From Cyprinodon diabolis (taxonomy: Eukaryota; Chordata; Actinopteri; Cyprinodontiformes; Cyprinodontidae), in contig CM060068.1 in assembly GCA_030533445.1 (NCBI GenBank), positions 13,731,479 through 13,795,478 on the forward strand: 64,000 nucleotides of DNA, in the 5' to 3' direction. A program made the position numbers and the translations under genes. Numbering within the stretch: position 1 is the first letter of the stretch; each line of letters starts with the position of its first letter. Shown piece after piece: positions 35,316-50,500 of the stretch. Under the pieces are notes generated by a model. That model was not told the DNA's origin, did not search any database, and worked only from the letters and a program-made list of their open reading frames with translations.

Positions 35316-37584
35316 TGTTTATGCAGGTTTTACATTAAGATTCATACCATGAACTAATTTTGAACTTTAAAGTTTGTATTTTAAAACGGACAAAATAATG
35401 ACTGAGTAATCAGTCTTGAACACGTATGGGCTTTTAAAATAAAAAAGTAGAAAAAATCCCATAAACTGTCTGTTTTTGTAGGCAAAACAGGTGGTTAACT
35501 TATAATAGGCAGCATGGCTAAACTGTTCCTGCGGTCTCCAGCGACTCAGAGAAAGCTGTATTAATCCCTCATTCTCCTTTGAATATTTTAATACCCCTCA
35601 TGATATGACTGTATACTACATTTAATGCCTGCCTATTAAGTAGTCACTGAGACAGCTTAATACACTGTGAAGAAGGTAAAGTGTATATGCAGCTATCAGT
35701 ATATTTCAGTTCTTGTGTTGGACTTTAAATATATGCATGTTCACAGTGCAGTTTATTGAGCTGCTGTAGCCCACAAGCTGTTCCCTGGGAAAGAAAATTG
35801 CTTCTCAAGCAAAATTCAAAGGTAAAGGTTTTAACTTGCTCTCAGCAGAAGGCGATGCCATTACCATTTACTTGAGGCAAATCAAATCCATATATTCCAA
35901 GTTTTTTTTTTTTATTATTATAATTTTCCCCTTGAGGAAAATGTCCCTTTTTTCCCCTAACTCTTTGGAAAATTTTTGTTTTTGAGTTCTTGGTCATACA
36001 TTATAGTACGAAGTAACAGCTTTAGTGACTCTCATTGGATGGCTCGTCAAATTCGGCTAGTTTTAATGTGCCTATAGTGAACTGAATGTTTCATTTACCG
36101 TACTTTTTAAAACAAAAAACAAGGAACCTGCTGTTTGTATCCTTGCCTCATGCTGTATGCCTTTGAGGGGGTCAGAATTCAGTCGAATATGTGGTAATTT
36201 TCTTGCACTAATTAATATCAAAGTTGCTAAAGTTTGAATTTTTCAGCCTTTAAGCACCTTTTAGGAGAGCATTTTTTTTTCTTTTTTTCTTATACATTAG
36301 TCAGGCTTCTTTTATTTTGTTAGTGCAACAACAGCTTTTTAAATGCAATTCATAAGAGTTTTTCATTTATTTTTCTTAATCATTTAGGTCACTCCAACAT
36401 CTAAGCTGGAAAATGACACATTAGAAAAACCTGTTGCCATGTTTTTATTTTATTAATTTTTTTTTGTTGTTTTTACATGGTTTTCAAGTGTAGCAAGTTT
36501 CGGAGATCATCCAGTTTTACTCCCATTAATTACTGGTTAAAGGTTTCCTCATGGTGATTAAGAAAACAAAAAAAATAACAAACACATTTGTGTCATACTT
36601 ATTTTTAACACATTTTAATGATTGATAATAATTTTGAAGCAAAACATTTAAAAAAAAAACATAATTTTTCTTCAGTAACTCAAGTTAGATGTCTGTTTTT
36701 GTTTTTTAATTAATTTTAGAGTGATATAATTCTGCTGCTGTGAAAATGTTTAATTTAACACATTTTCTATATCTTTCATAGAGATACCAATAAATGTATT
36801 ATTTTAGCCTGAAAAAAGGCTATTTCAGGGGTATTTCTGTTCACTTCCATCACTAAGCTAATTCTGCTACTTATCTTCAGTTGAATGAAGTCAGTTTTGG
36901 TTTACATTGGACATTGATGGCACTAAAATTGGTATGTTCTCATTTATTTCTCATAAAGGAAGGTGGTTTATCAAAATGGTCTTTCCCCGTTTATCAAAAT
37001 ACCCTAGTGTTAAAACCAACACGGCAGTAGATCGGAGTGTAAGAACTACCTAAAAAGCTTGCAGTCTTATCAATGCTTATACAGTGGCAGAGCTGGCTGC
37101 GTGCTGATACAATAATGTGGCAATTTGAGGAAAATGATGGTAGATGTTTAGCCATACCAGTGCCCGAATGTTTGCTGTTATTACGCTGTATTTAAGGTTA
37201 TAGAAGATGGAAAGTTGGAGATTATATGCTGTGCCTGTAATGCATCCATGCAGCTTGTCTCCTTTTTTCAAAGCAGCCCTTATTCTTGTAGACATACATG
37301 CACAAAGAAACAGAGAACGTCACATACATGCCAGAGGTGCACAGGTCTATTTGGACCACAAACACTTTGTAACATCACTCAGAGATGTCAGCTAACAAGG
37401 CTGATTAAGCTTATCAAGAGCACGGGTTACCTTAAACTAAGGAGTAGAGCCCAACCGATATGGGATTCTGAAGATCGATATCAATATTGGGGGCTTTCAA
37501 AAAATTCTATCCCATACATTGACCAGTATCCAATAAAAGCTATTTGCCAGAACATAAAGAAAACCGAACATGGACAGACCCTAC

Positions 37585-37710
37585 GATGAACAGGCGATCT
37601 GTCCAGGGTATACCCCGCCTGTCGCCCATAGACAGCTGGAGATGGGCACCAGCACCCCTTGCGACCCCGCTTGGGATATGCGTGACAGAAAATGGATGGA
37701 TGGAACATGG
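37585..37710 (+). mobile_element. SINE with GGATG tail (copy 3, 5'-truncated)
   Basis: 'gatgaacaggcgatctgtcc', 'taccccgcctgtcgccc', 'gctggagatgggcaccagc' and a final 'aaaatggatggatgg' match the 3' third of the family at 34.8 kb. Confidence 0.7.
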
Positions 37711-40520
37711 ACAGATACAAGGATATGCTTCGTCCAATTGTAGTCAGAGTTAAATTCTTGCAATAACCAGAAATGTGATTCAAGACAAACTGAACAGTGT
37801 AGAATTAATATAAGCAATATTATTTTGAGCACTGTAAACATGAGACTATAGATAAGATAATTTTTTCTTCTGCTGATTTAGATGTTATCTCAAATGTGTG
37901 TGTTGTGCCCTGACTAACTTAAACACTGCAGATGCTGCAGCCAACAGCTGTTACATCCTTCATGAAGTTGATCCACACCAAACTGCTCCCCGTTACCTGT
38001 GAATTGAATATATATATACATTAGTGTATAATTAGATTTCATTTCTACATTTGAGCATTTCAGAAGGAAAACAAGTGGTTGCATTCAGCTTAAAGTGATA
38101 ACACAATGGCTAATATGAGATGTTTTGTATCTGATTTCATTTTTAAAACTCTTTTACAGAAAGCCTCAGAAATATAAATTTATGACATATATAAGCGACA
38201 GAAAAGTTCCCTCCTCCACTGAACACAGGGGACTGAACGGGCTTTAGAAATGCTGCAGCTTTTAAAACATCCAAACAGTATTACATCCAAATACATAAGT
38301 CAGAGCATTTTAAAAATTTGTTAAATGAAAACATTAATTTCTGACTTTATGAGCCCTAGTATATCCTGCATGTCAATATAAAGTTAAGTACAATTTAATA
38401 CACAGTATAATAATATGATATTCTTTCTGAAATTTAATATCTTGTTTATTTCATAAAGAGGCAACTTACACAGAGCTGAAATGCTAATATTTTTGCCAAA
38501 ACTACCATATAAAACTTGTTTGCTCTCCTTAATGTGGCCTAACAGTGTATTTCCACTAGGACGTTTGTTGTCATGGGGCACTACAGTCACAGCTTGTTTA
38601 CAATGGTTTCTAAGTTGCGTGAAACCGTTCCAAATGAAACACCAGAATCAAATGTAACAAATGCCAAACCCTAAAAAAATAAACTCATTGGAAAACTTGG
38701 ATTAAATAATGAAAGTAATTCCTGAAAAACACGAATATGCCATGCTGTTACACAAACAGACAGCAGAAGAACCCAGAAAAAGACACCCAGCAGTGCACAT
38801 TTCTAAGCACCAAAGATTGCATATAAAATGAAAGTGTGAAATATTCATTGAATTTTGAAGTGAGCTCTAGTATTACTGAGCCGAAATGAATAAATGGTTC
38901 CTAATCCCAGATGAGTGTTTTACTATTGGCAGTCTGAGTCTGCATGGCTTTGGATTTACAATCATAACATAAAAAAAAAGAAAAAAAACAGAGCCAGAGT
39001 TTGCTCAAGTCAGGGGTAAAAATGCATTTTAAAGACGCTGACATATAAATATCTAGTTTACAAGGTTAAAAGAAAGTGATTCCTTTTTCTTTTCTAATAA
39101 TATTTGGAAAATTAGATGCGAAGGGGGTTTTGACCAAGCGTCAGTGTTTGAAGTTGGAATTGAGAATGTGTTACGTAATCAGGCGAATTTGTTACCATCA
39201 ACGCATCAATTTTTTTGCCCTTACTCATATGTATCTTACAGACACCAAAAGTAAAAATTTTGTCACATAAAACTCACTTAATATATCAAGAGGATGTAAA
39301 AAATATTATGCTTTTTTAAATTAGACTTCTAATAACAGTCACAAAGGGTCCATATTTGCCTCTTCAAATGACATATGTCAGTATAATCAACATGTTAATA
39401 TTCAACCTTTTAGGAGGGACATTGTTTCTGGGTCCCTAAGTTTGTGAAAATTTGGCTTATCAAGTCTAGAACAACAGCAAAAAACTTGTGAAGATGCAGA
39501 TGAAAGTTTGTATAAAAAAAATAAAAGTTAAATTATTGAAAGTTAAAGGAGTCCTGTATCATCATGGGCTAAAATGGCAATTAATAAAGAAAGTGTTATG
39601 CCTAAAGCAATGTCAAAACCCAGATTGTTTGCAAATTTTCAGGGGGAAACACCATCATTGCATAATAGATGGGGTGTAATTGCATAATGGCTATTGTTTC
39701 AGTTCGAGGAATAAGGGAAAGCTTGTAAAACTTCCTCCAATCTGTGAATAATGGGGTGCCAATATCCTGTTTCATGGGTTAGGGACTAGTGGGCTTCAAA
39801 ACTTTTAAGTTCTTTGAACTGAAGTCCTTCAGTTTAAAATATAATTCTACCAAATGATAAAATATGTGTAAACTTGTATGCTTCTTGAAGAGAAAAAAGA
39901 TCTCTGAAAATGATCTGATAAACCATAAAAAAATATAAGAATGGCAAACAGAACAGGAAAAAAGGTTTTGTTTTTATTTTAAGCCTTTACAGCATAAGTA
40001 ACTGTCCAGTTTGAAATCTATGTGCTAATTTACATTTACATAAAATGCACCAGCTTTGAAAGACTCTCTGGATTACATTTGATCATTTAGTATACTGTAG
40101 ATTGATACCCTTGTCATTGTGATCTGCCTTTGAGACAGTAGCCTGGTGATGTATAATTCACAATTTGGCTAATGGCTGACATTTCAGGTGCTAAAGAAAT
40201 ACAAGGTTTATGGTTCCTTTACCCTTCTCAAGGACTACCACTTACACCTATCCACGTTCAAGGTATTCACTGACAACTTGCTGATTTTACTGCCATAACA
40301 GGAAAAATGTCAGACTACATAAAAGATGGTAATGAAATGATATAAATCACATGAAAAGAGGACAGGCACTTACAGGCTTTAAATGGCTGAAAAGAGTTAA
40401 TATTGCCTATTTCTAAATGTTTTTGCATTTAACAAATAAATTCCCATCCATGTCTTAATGTTGGTACAAACACATTATTAATTTTGGTGATTTTGTGGTA
40501 TGACTAAAACCATGTATCTA

Positions 40521-42132
40521 CAGGTGCTGGTCATAAAATTAGAATATCATGAAAAAGTAGATTGATTTCAGTAATTCCATTTAAAAAGTGAAACTTGTAT
40601 ATTATATTCATACATTACATACAAACTCATATATTTCAGATGTTTATTTTGTTTAATTTTGATGATTACAAATGACAACAAATGAAAATCTCAAATTCAT
40701 CATATCAGAAAATTAGAATATTACTGAAGACCAATAAAAACAAAGGATTTATAGAAATGTTGGCCAACTGAAAAGTATGAACATGAAAAGTATGAGCATG
40801 TACAGCACTCAGTATTTAGTTGGGCCTCCTTTGGCCTGTATTACTGCAGCAATGCGGCGTGGCATGGAGTCGATCAGTCTGTGGCACTGCTCAGGTGTTA
40901 TGATAGCCCAGGTTGCTCTAATAGTGGCTTTTAGCTCTTCTGAATTGTTGGGTCTGGTGTATTGCATCTTCTTCTTCACAATACCCCATAGATTTTCTAT
41001 GGGGTTAAGGTCAGGAGAGTTTGCTGGCCAATTAAGAACAGGGATACCATGGTCCTTCAACCAGGTACTGGTAGCTTTGGCACTGTGTGCAGGTGCCAAG
41101 TCCTGTTGGAAAATGAAATCTGCATCTCCAAAAAGTTGGTCAGCTGCAGGAAGCATGAAGTGCTCTAAAACTTCCTGGTATGTGGCTGCGTTGACCCTGG
41201 ACCTCAGAAAACACAATGGACCAACACCAGCAGATGACATGGCACCCCAAACCATCACTGACTGTGGAAACTTTACACTGGACTTCAAGCAACGTGGATG
41301 AAGTGCCTCTCTTCTTTTCCTCCAGACTCTGGGACCTTGATTTCCAAAGGAAATGCAAAATTTACTTTCATCAGAGAACATGACTTTGGACCACTCACCA
41401 GCAGTCCAGTCCTGTTTCTCTTTAGCCCAGGCAAGACGCTTCTGACGCTGTCTGTGGTTCAAGAGTGGCTTGACACAAGGAATGCGACAGCAGAAACCCA
41501 TGTCTTTCATACGTCTGTGTGTGGTGGTTCTTGAAGCACTCACTCCAGCTGCAGGCCACTCTTTGTGAATCTCCCCCACATTTTTGAATGGGTTTTGTTT
41601 CACAATCCTCTCCAGGGTGCGGTTATCTCTCTTGCTTGTACACTTTTTTCGACCACATCTTTTCCTTCCCTTCGCCTCTCTATTAATGTGCTTGGACACT
41701 GAGCTCTGTGAACAGCCAGCCTCTTTAGCGATGACCTTTTGTGTCTTGCCCTCCTTGTGCAAGGTGTCGATGGTCGTCTTTTGGACAACTGTCAAGTCAG
41801 CAGTCTTCCCCATGATTGTGTAGCCTATAGAACTAGACTGAAAGACCATTTAAAGGCTTTTGCAGGTGGTTTGAGTTAATTAGCTGATTAGAGTGTGGCA
41901 CCAGGGGCCATCAATTTTGAACCTTTTCACAATATTCTAATTTTCTGATATGATGAATTTGAGATTTTCATTTATTGTCATTTGTAATCATCAAAATTAA
42001 ACAAAATAAACATCTGAAATATATGAGTTTGTATGTAATGTATGAATATAATATACAAGTTTCACTTTTTAAATGGAATTACTGAAATCAATCTACTTTT
42101 TCATGATATTCTAATTTTATGACCAGCACCTG
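40521..42132 (-). mobile_element. Complete Tc1-like transposon with 202-bp inverted repeats
   Basis: 1,612 bp long, flanked by TA on both sides (40,519-40,520 and 42,133-42,134), the Tc1/mariner target duplication. The inverted repeats (40,521-40,722 and 41,931-42,132) start CAGGTGCTGGTCATAAAATT and differ at one position by eye. One uninterrupted transposase gene lies between them on the minus strand. By recall, this family is abundant across teleosts. The near-identical arms and intact frame point to a young, possibly still mobile copy. Confidence 0.95.
40809..41813 (-). CDS. Tc1-like DD34E transposase, intact
   Basis: A 334-residue cut-and-paste transposase starting MGKTADLTVVQKTTIDTLHK; 12 codons upstream remain open but the usual family start is this Met. 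Residues 1-110 form the paired-like DNA-binding region (two helix-turn-helix units), with a basic linker GRKRCGRKKCTSKRD (about 49-63) that probably serves as GRPR-like motif and nuclear signal. The catalytic domain carries D148 (FSDESKF), D238 (FQQDLAPAH) and E273 ([11 protein letters not shown]), with 34 residues between the second Asp and the Glu. It ends KGGPTKY. No stops or frameshifts. It lies alone inside its element, antisense to the host gene. Confidence 0.93.
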   Translation of the reverse strand: MGKTADLTVVQKTTIDTLHKEGKTQKVIAKEAGCSQSSVSKHINREAKGRKRCGRKKCTSKRDNRTLERIVKQNPFKNVGEIHKEWPAAGVSASRTTTHRRMKDMGFCCRIPCVKPLLNHRQRQKRLAWAKEKQDWTAGEWSKVMFSDESKFCISFGNQGPRVWRKRREALHPRCLKSSVKFPQSVMVWGAMSSAGVGPLCFLRSRVNAATYQEVLEHFMLPAADQLFGDADFIFQQDLAPAHSAKATSTWLKDHGIPVLNWPANSPDLNPIENLWGIVKKKMQYTRPNNSEELKATIRATWAIITPEQCHRLIDSMPRRIAAVIQAKGGPTKY

Positions 42133-42177
42133 TATAGTAATGGTTGAAATAAAGTAGCCTTTTTAGTAATCACATTT

Positions 42178-42507
42178 TTAACCCTTTAAAGCCCGATCCA
42201 AGAATAAAACAAAACAGAAAATTACTTTTTTTGGTTTGTCCTTATTTGGCCTTTTAACAAAATATGTAAAAAATGTGTAAAAAGAAAAAACAGAAATACA
42301 TTTTTGATATTGATAATTTATTACTATGCGATAAGTCAAGATTATTTTTTGTGTAGTCTTCTGCCCTCTGTTATCAGGTATATCAGATTGTGTACAATAG
42401 GATTTTGAGCAAAGTTTTTACAATTAAATTATGCAAAAGGTGTCAGACGCAAAACATTTCAGAAACCGTATGTATCAAATATGATACATTTGGCATTACA
42501 GGGTTAA
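42178..42507. mobile_element. TTAA-flanked MITE, 330 bp
   Basis: Begins TTAACCCTTTAAAGCC and ends GGCATTACAGGGTTAA; the inverted ends match at 14 of 16 bases and include TTAA at each outer edge. No coding capacity. TTAA targets are used by piggyBac and Kolobok elements; which one mobilised this cannot be told. Confidence 0.6.
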
Positions 42508-43158
42508 ATAATGATTGATCCTTTGTGTACAAGGTTCTAATATTATGTATGTCTAATATCTATGATCTTAAATGTATAAATTTATACATCACTAATTCTA
42601 GATCACAGGTAATATGCTAATAGATTCCTCTTAAAAATTGGTGTGTTGAGCTGTATTTGCTTCAAAACTATGTAGTTTTAAAATGCATTACAATAAAGAT
42701 AAAGGACCTATATGGAACTTCCATGATGGTTGAAAGATCTCAAAATACAACACACCATCTAAAACATCTACAGAAACAATTGCAGTTGTTGACATATATA
42801 TCCACCTGTAGGGGTCTACAAACAGATTCTTTTGGGACATTATAAAACAATCCAGACTGTTTAAAGGAGGAAAAGAAGAAAAATATGGCAAAAATCCCAT
42901 TCATAAGGGAGTTTCTTAGGTCAAAGCAACTGCTGACCAAAAACATGAAGGTTTAAAATTTGGTTGACAAAGGAAAACAAAAAACAAAACCAAAGGCAAT
43001 CAACAAGCTGCACAAGCTGTAAAACGACTTATTCAAACAAAATTTACAGCTTCACAAACAATTAATCACTAATTAACAAACAGCAGTAACATCTTCATGC
43101 AAAATAAATAAACAGATAACAATATTATGCTGTTTTTGCTTGATTACCCATACAGCTA

Positions 43159-44810
<1,652 letters not shown>

Positions 44811-46819
44811 TACGTTATATGCCCAAACACAAAATTTAACTCCTACTCTGAAATAGTAAACCATCAATATTGAGCCCTGCATGGCATCTAATAGCTGGAC
44901 TGACTATTTGTAGTATGTCTCTGGAGGCGTATGAAAATTTAATGAGGTAAAAAAATGTTTATTTCAGCTGTGAGGAAAAAACCCTAAAACCAAACCTTGT
45001 TTTTAATAATATTGCCTGACATTTTGCTACAGTATCATTTCATACTTAGCCTTTAGACATCCCCATGGCCTTTTTTAATAACATACAGTACAACTATTGG
45101 GCTCTTTTTAATACTACAAAATAAGAGTTAGATACTAGAAGTTGTATTTCTGTTGTCCTCTGCAGTTTCTGGCATTCTATACCTTGCTTCATTGCCAGTA
45201 AGAAATATTATTCCTTGATAACTTTCTTAAGCCTAAGGCATATTTTAACTACAAAACTTATTTTTGAATAAAGTAGATCTAACAAGCTGATCATTAATTT
45301 ATCTAGACCAGCGCATGCAGCAACTTAGCCTTCCACTCGAGTTTAAATTCAAGCTTTCATTATACTTTTACATCGCCTTGCCCATACTGTGATATCCAAC
45401 TAATAAAACCAGTGCAGTGTGTGAAAGCAATAAGAAGCAATGCTTTCCTTAGTGGAAGGCCAATATTATTCTCACCAGTTGGCCACTTCACAGGAAAGGC
45501 TGAAGAGGTCAAAGGTGACTATAATACTGTTATATATGTGTGTCTGAGAGAGAAAGGAGAGAGAAAAGCAAGTGATGTTATCCTTTCTGCTCATTCACTT
45601 AACCCTGGTGACCTGACTTCTCACTTGGAAAAGAAAATATATCTGAACCAAGTTGCCCTCACAGATCTATTGATAAGTATGGATAAAAGGTACCACAGAA
45701 ACAGCAACATAACTGGAGGAAAAAGGCTTTAGAGCTAGTGAAGTGTTAAAGTTTCAGAACTAAAAGTATATATTTGGATAAAGAACTGCAACTTTGAAAT
45801 AATGGCTTTTTAATATGAAATGTACATTTTTTTCTTTTTTGTTATTTACTTTTGCCCATATTTTAACCTGTTTCTGTTAGTTATGAATTCAAGCACATAG
45901 AAATACAGACATGTTAAGGAATATAAACTTTTTAAATGATTAATCAAACATAAAGCATATTAAAATAAACACAGGATAATGATGTTTGCTTGTACTATCT
46001 AAAGTAATGGTTCAAAGAGTGCGTAGATTGCCCACTAGGGGGGACTCATTGTTCTTACACAGGAAGTATAGTAGAAGTGAACTGGTAATAGAAAGTGTTG
46101 AATTATGTCACATTAAAATAAGCCGTTAAATTTGAATATTTACACGTTAAAAAGGTAGTTTTCTGATTTAAAAATTATTGTAGATTATTGCAAAAAATGT
46201 TTTACTTATTTTGGCTTTTCTTTGTTCAACTGTCAGAGACTTGTCGAAGTGTGTGAAAACTTCTTTTAAATTAAAGGGGGACCACAAGAAAAGTTTGTGA
46301 CCACTGATATAGGGGAAATATTTTAATCTTGTTACAAGATCAACTGCTACTTGGCTTAAGGTCGTATATCACATTATGGTTAAACTTCATTTCTTTTTAT
46401 GAAACTGTCCATTGACAGCAAGTGTTTCTAGCAGCACCTTTCTGGACAAAAATAACTAATTTATATATAGTTAAATAGTTCTACTCAGTCCAAATTAGAG
46501 TTGAAATCAATTCAACTCTAATTTTCTCATATAGTCAAATTATACCATTGCATCTAGTCATTGATTTTGCAGCAATCCCTTAAACTGCACATGTGGCAAC
46601 AGATAATAGGAAATGCTCCAATTTATTTATTCTTTTTGTCCTGTGTGACACTGTAGAACTTGTAGAAATTGTAGATGTTTAACTGTCAGCACCTGTCTCC
46701 ATAAACCTTATGTTTGTGTGAGTTCAGTTGAATATATCAGGTTTCTACAAAGAAATGCTCCATTGTAGTAGTGATGGGTTAAAGACATGTTCAGACACTT
46801 TGCTAACCTGAGCAAACCT

Positions 46820-47190
46820 GATCCATACCTGACCCTCTTGCATTGACCCTACCCCTCAATGACCCTAAACCCTTGCATGCAATGGAAGACCCATCACAAT
46901 CTGAACAAGCCCACCACGAAAGCCACCTCAGGATGAAATGGTCCCGGCCCCCCATAAGATTTTAACCCCAACCCCATGAACCTCACACCCACAACAAACT
47001 CAAGCATGAGCCCACCCAACAGGGCCTCCCTCAGCAGAACAAAAACGCAGGAAACATTTCCCCAAATGTAAATGCCCAACCTCCCACAGGGTGCCACATC
47101 TCTGCAGAATAACTCCTCACAGCCCCCTCTAGTAGCATCACCCTCTGCTTCACCCACCAAACAGTGCAGCGGCAAGGCAACAGCCCATTT
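46820..47190. other. C-rich, strand-asymmetric tract of unknown origin
   Basis: About 370 bp where the plus strand is rich in C and A and poor in G and T (many CCC and CCCA runs), within otherwise balanced AT-rich intron. The minus strand is open for 93 codons (46,894-47,175) in a Gly/Val/Leu-rich frame with no domain I recognise. May be a piece of a retroelement reading frame or a composition anomaly. Confidence 0.3.
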
Positions 47191-47511
47191 TAAAGGGTGG
47201 TGAGAAAAAATAATCCTAAAACAGAAGTACTAAACCTTGGAAATAACACATTGGTTATCTTTTCTTACAAACGTTAATTATTAAATCTAACTTGGAGCTG
47301 CCACATGAATGATGGAATTTATGGGTGTCTGTCTGGGTTTAAAATGTTTTGATGAAACGTGGAACGTCTTAGTGTCCACCTACGCGAATCATGGCTTCTC
47401 AGTATTTCAAATGGCGTGTCTTTCTAATCCTTTTCTCGTCTCGTTGTTTTGATCTTGGTCATGGTTCAATTAATGTTGACACATCAACCAGCAGTACACA
47501 GACAAATGCAC

Positions 47512-47526
47512 ACACACACACACACA
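47512..47526 (+). repeat. Short (AC)n microsatellite
   Basis: About seven AC units. Confidence 0.8.
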
Positions 47527-50500
47527 TCAAATGTGGTAAGAAGCTAATCATTAACTGCCTCAGAACCCAGTAAAATACTGCCTGACTGTCTGATGTCTAT
47601 TGTCTTCATTATCTTGTCAAGCCAGAACAAGCAGCTATGCATAATAACGTTACAAGCGCATCATCTTTACTTATCAACACTTCGACTTTGGGTCTTTGTT
47701 TGGTTTGACTTGCTGTTCCCTAAAGCTGCTGCCCCTTGCAAAACTCTGAAGTTTCTATGAATTTGACTGTGGTCAACAAATTCAGTGTTCATACACTTCA
47801 TGAAGAGAATGGTAGGAAAGGACTACTAGCATCATAGTAACCCTTTCAATGGGTTAAGATTGTCTCACTTTGACAGGCTAAGTTTAGTTGATGAGGTAAA
47901 GGTATTAGTTATACAAAGAGAAGGAGATTGTAAATTGTAGAATATAAAGAAACCCCAAAATGTCTTGTTATATGATAAACTTGGCAGGTTGCTAAGGGGG
48001 CATAGATCCATAAACAGAAATGAATACCTGATGTTATAAATGGCATACAAAAGATCAAAATACTTGGCTTTAGCTTTAGCAAAAAAAAAAAAAAAAAAAT
48101 GTAAAAGCAACTACTGCCATACTAACTCTTAATTGATTGTGAAAAGGTAAATCAAAATCTTAAATGAGGGGTGTCTAAAACATTTCATTTAACTTCACAT
48201 CATCAGGGATGACAGGCATCAATCTATATATAGTAGTTAGTTTGGTCAAATCGCTTCTTGGAATGTAGTTATTGGTGTATGTGTGAGGCCAAATAACTTC
48301 CACATGATCATTTCTCAGTCTTGATTACTAAATGGGAATTTTTTTTAAGGTCCTAATTGGTTCCTTTGTATGAAGAATGACTCCATTTACCCATTGTGGT
48401 ATTAATGCTTGTGAATGCTATTACTTGCAAAGGCATTCTGTTGACTGAAAGACTGATATAAATTAGAAAGTTTTTCACAGCATCTGTTGCCAACAGCAGC
48501 TGGTGTGGTTTCTTTTTCCTGCTAATAGCTATAGTTTTCATTTTCATGCTTGTGGTAAACTTTATAAATGAGGTAATGAGCACAGAGTAGACTGAAGAAA
48601 ATGGTTGGCTATTAACACAGAACATGACCTGAATAATTTTCTCATTATCACTGATTTAAATACTTGTTTAAAAAGAACCACAGTGACCGTAAAATTATTT
48701 CTGTCATTAAATTATTATTGTTTTTTAAATCCTGGTCTCAACTGGAAAATAATAATACTAATAATTTAAATGAATTTTGACACTTTTAAATAAAGGAACC
48801 AAAGTCAGATTTCTATGAATGTAATTCATGAATTGATTCACTTTACACTTTGTAAGACAAAAACACTGTACTGCATGGAGACTCACAGTATTGTTGGTTG
48901 TATTCTCATATAAAACTTGTTTTAATGTTGAAGGGTTATTTTCTATTCTTTTTTTAAAAATTGAGGTAATGTTTCTTTAAGATTTCAAGTCGTTATACCA
49001 GTGTAGGCTTAAAAATGAATTCGATTCTCACAGTATGATAATCTGGAGAAAAACAGTTTTGTTATTTTATATTTACAAAAAGGTTCAAATGAAACTGCAT
49101 GAAATTATGTTGCTTTTTGCAAAAAAAAAAAAAAATGAAAAAACTTGCAACAGTTTTAACATTGTTATTCATAATCTTTGTTGCTTAGATCTGACTATTT
49201 ATGCCTCAACTTGGACGCTTTTGCATTTTGAAGTCAGGAGCTCAGGACACTGGATGCTTTGGACTCTTAGCGTTTGACGCTCTGGAAGCTTGATGCTCCA
49301 GCCATTGAGCTACTCTGTTCTTTTCCTTGCAGTTGAGACATTGGCTCGGCTTTATGTGCTATGACTGGTTGAAAAAAAAAGTAGTTTAATAACTTTTAAA
49401 GCAAGAAATTCCACCTCCAATTGTCATTTGTGCAGTTGTTCATCAGGATTGTGATCATACTTAAATCCTCTGTTATTATTCAGAGTGGAAGAGCGCCCAT
49501 GTACCGGCAGGTTTTCACATTACATAACATATTATTTATAAAGTGCTTCATCCCATTTCAAGAAGAAAATATATTGGGGTAATAATAAAGATCAGAGCCC
49601 TCTCTTTTCCTTATACGTAAAAAATAAACTCATTTTTCTTAGTTTTATGCTTGCAGCTCTGCCGAAGTGATCTTGGCTTCCATATAGTTTATGTCTCTCA
49701 GACAGATCCCGGATCAGTTTCTCTGGTTTTTGATGCATAGCATCCAGCTGCAAAAGTTCAGATTTCCCAAATCCAGTGCTTTGGATAACTCTGGAAATGC
49801 CTGAAGACTTGCCACTGCCGATGCTTAAATTATATTGTTGTACCTCTGAATGATTTCTCTCATAGACTTTGCATGTAAAGGAAACTCTCTGGCGCTCCAG
49901 ACACTATTGGTGTGAATGCACTAAAAGAGAATAATCACCCGATTCAACTGTGTTAAATAACAGATTTCTTATTAATCTTGGTTGTTTACCCTTCAATAAA
50001 TTTTGAAAGAAAAAACAAACCTGACAAAACACAACCAGAAAAAGAACAAAAACGTCTATCTTCTACTTCTACTGATAAGAAATCAATTGGGCTTGGCATA
50101 AATAATGAATAAACCTTTAGCAACTTATCAGTCAACCAACTGGAGTTCTCAGAACTGTAAGATCTTTTAAAAGAAATCTTCAACCCATTCTGGAAAGTCT
50201 CTTTATATTTTCTGACGACCTAACTGGATCTAAAAGGATGGACGACAAGGAACAATTCAGTATATCCATTTGCATTCCATGAATTTAAAGCTATCCATAA
50301 TTTATTGTTACAACAGACTTCATTCTATGAATATATGTATTTTTTGTAAATACATACTGTATAAATACTGTGCACTGTTTAGCTGTTATCAATTTAAATT
50401 AAGTGTTGTTGCACAGATGTTGTCATGCTGTTTATGCTTCAGTGCATTTTATTTAAATAACGTATGGAAGGTCCTGTAGCGCTAGCCTCGTTTAACCAAA

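Noticed and set aside
37444..37560. 'agcccaaccgatatggg' hAT-like end
   Set aside because: Single end only; runs into a SINE fragment and cannot be bounded.
45412..45732. 106-codon plus-strand open frame
   Set aside because: No recognisable domain, AT-rich codon use and no clear splice signals; also does not resemble the expected Par-3 exon 3.
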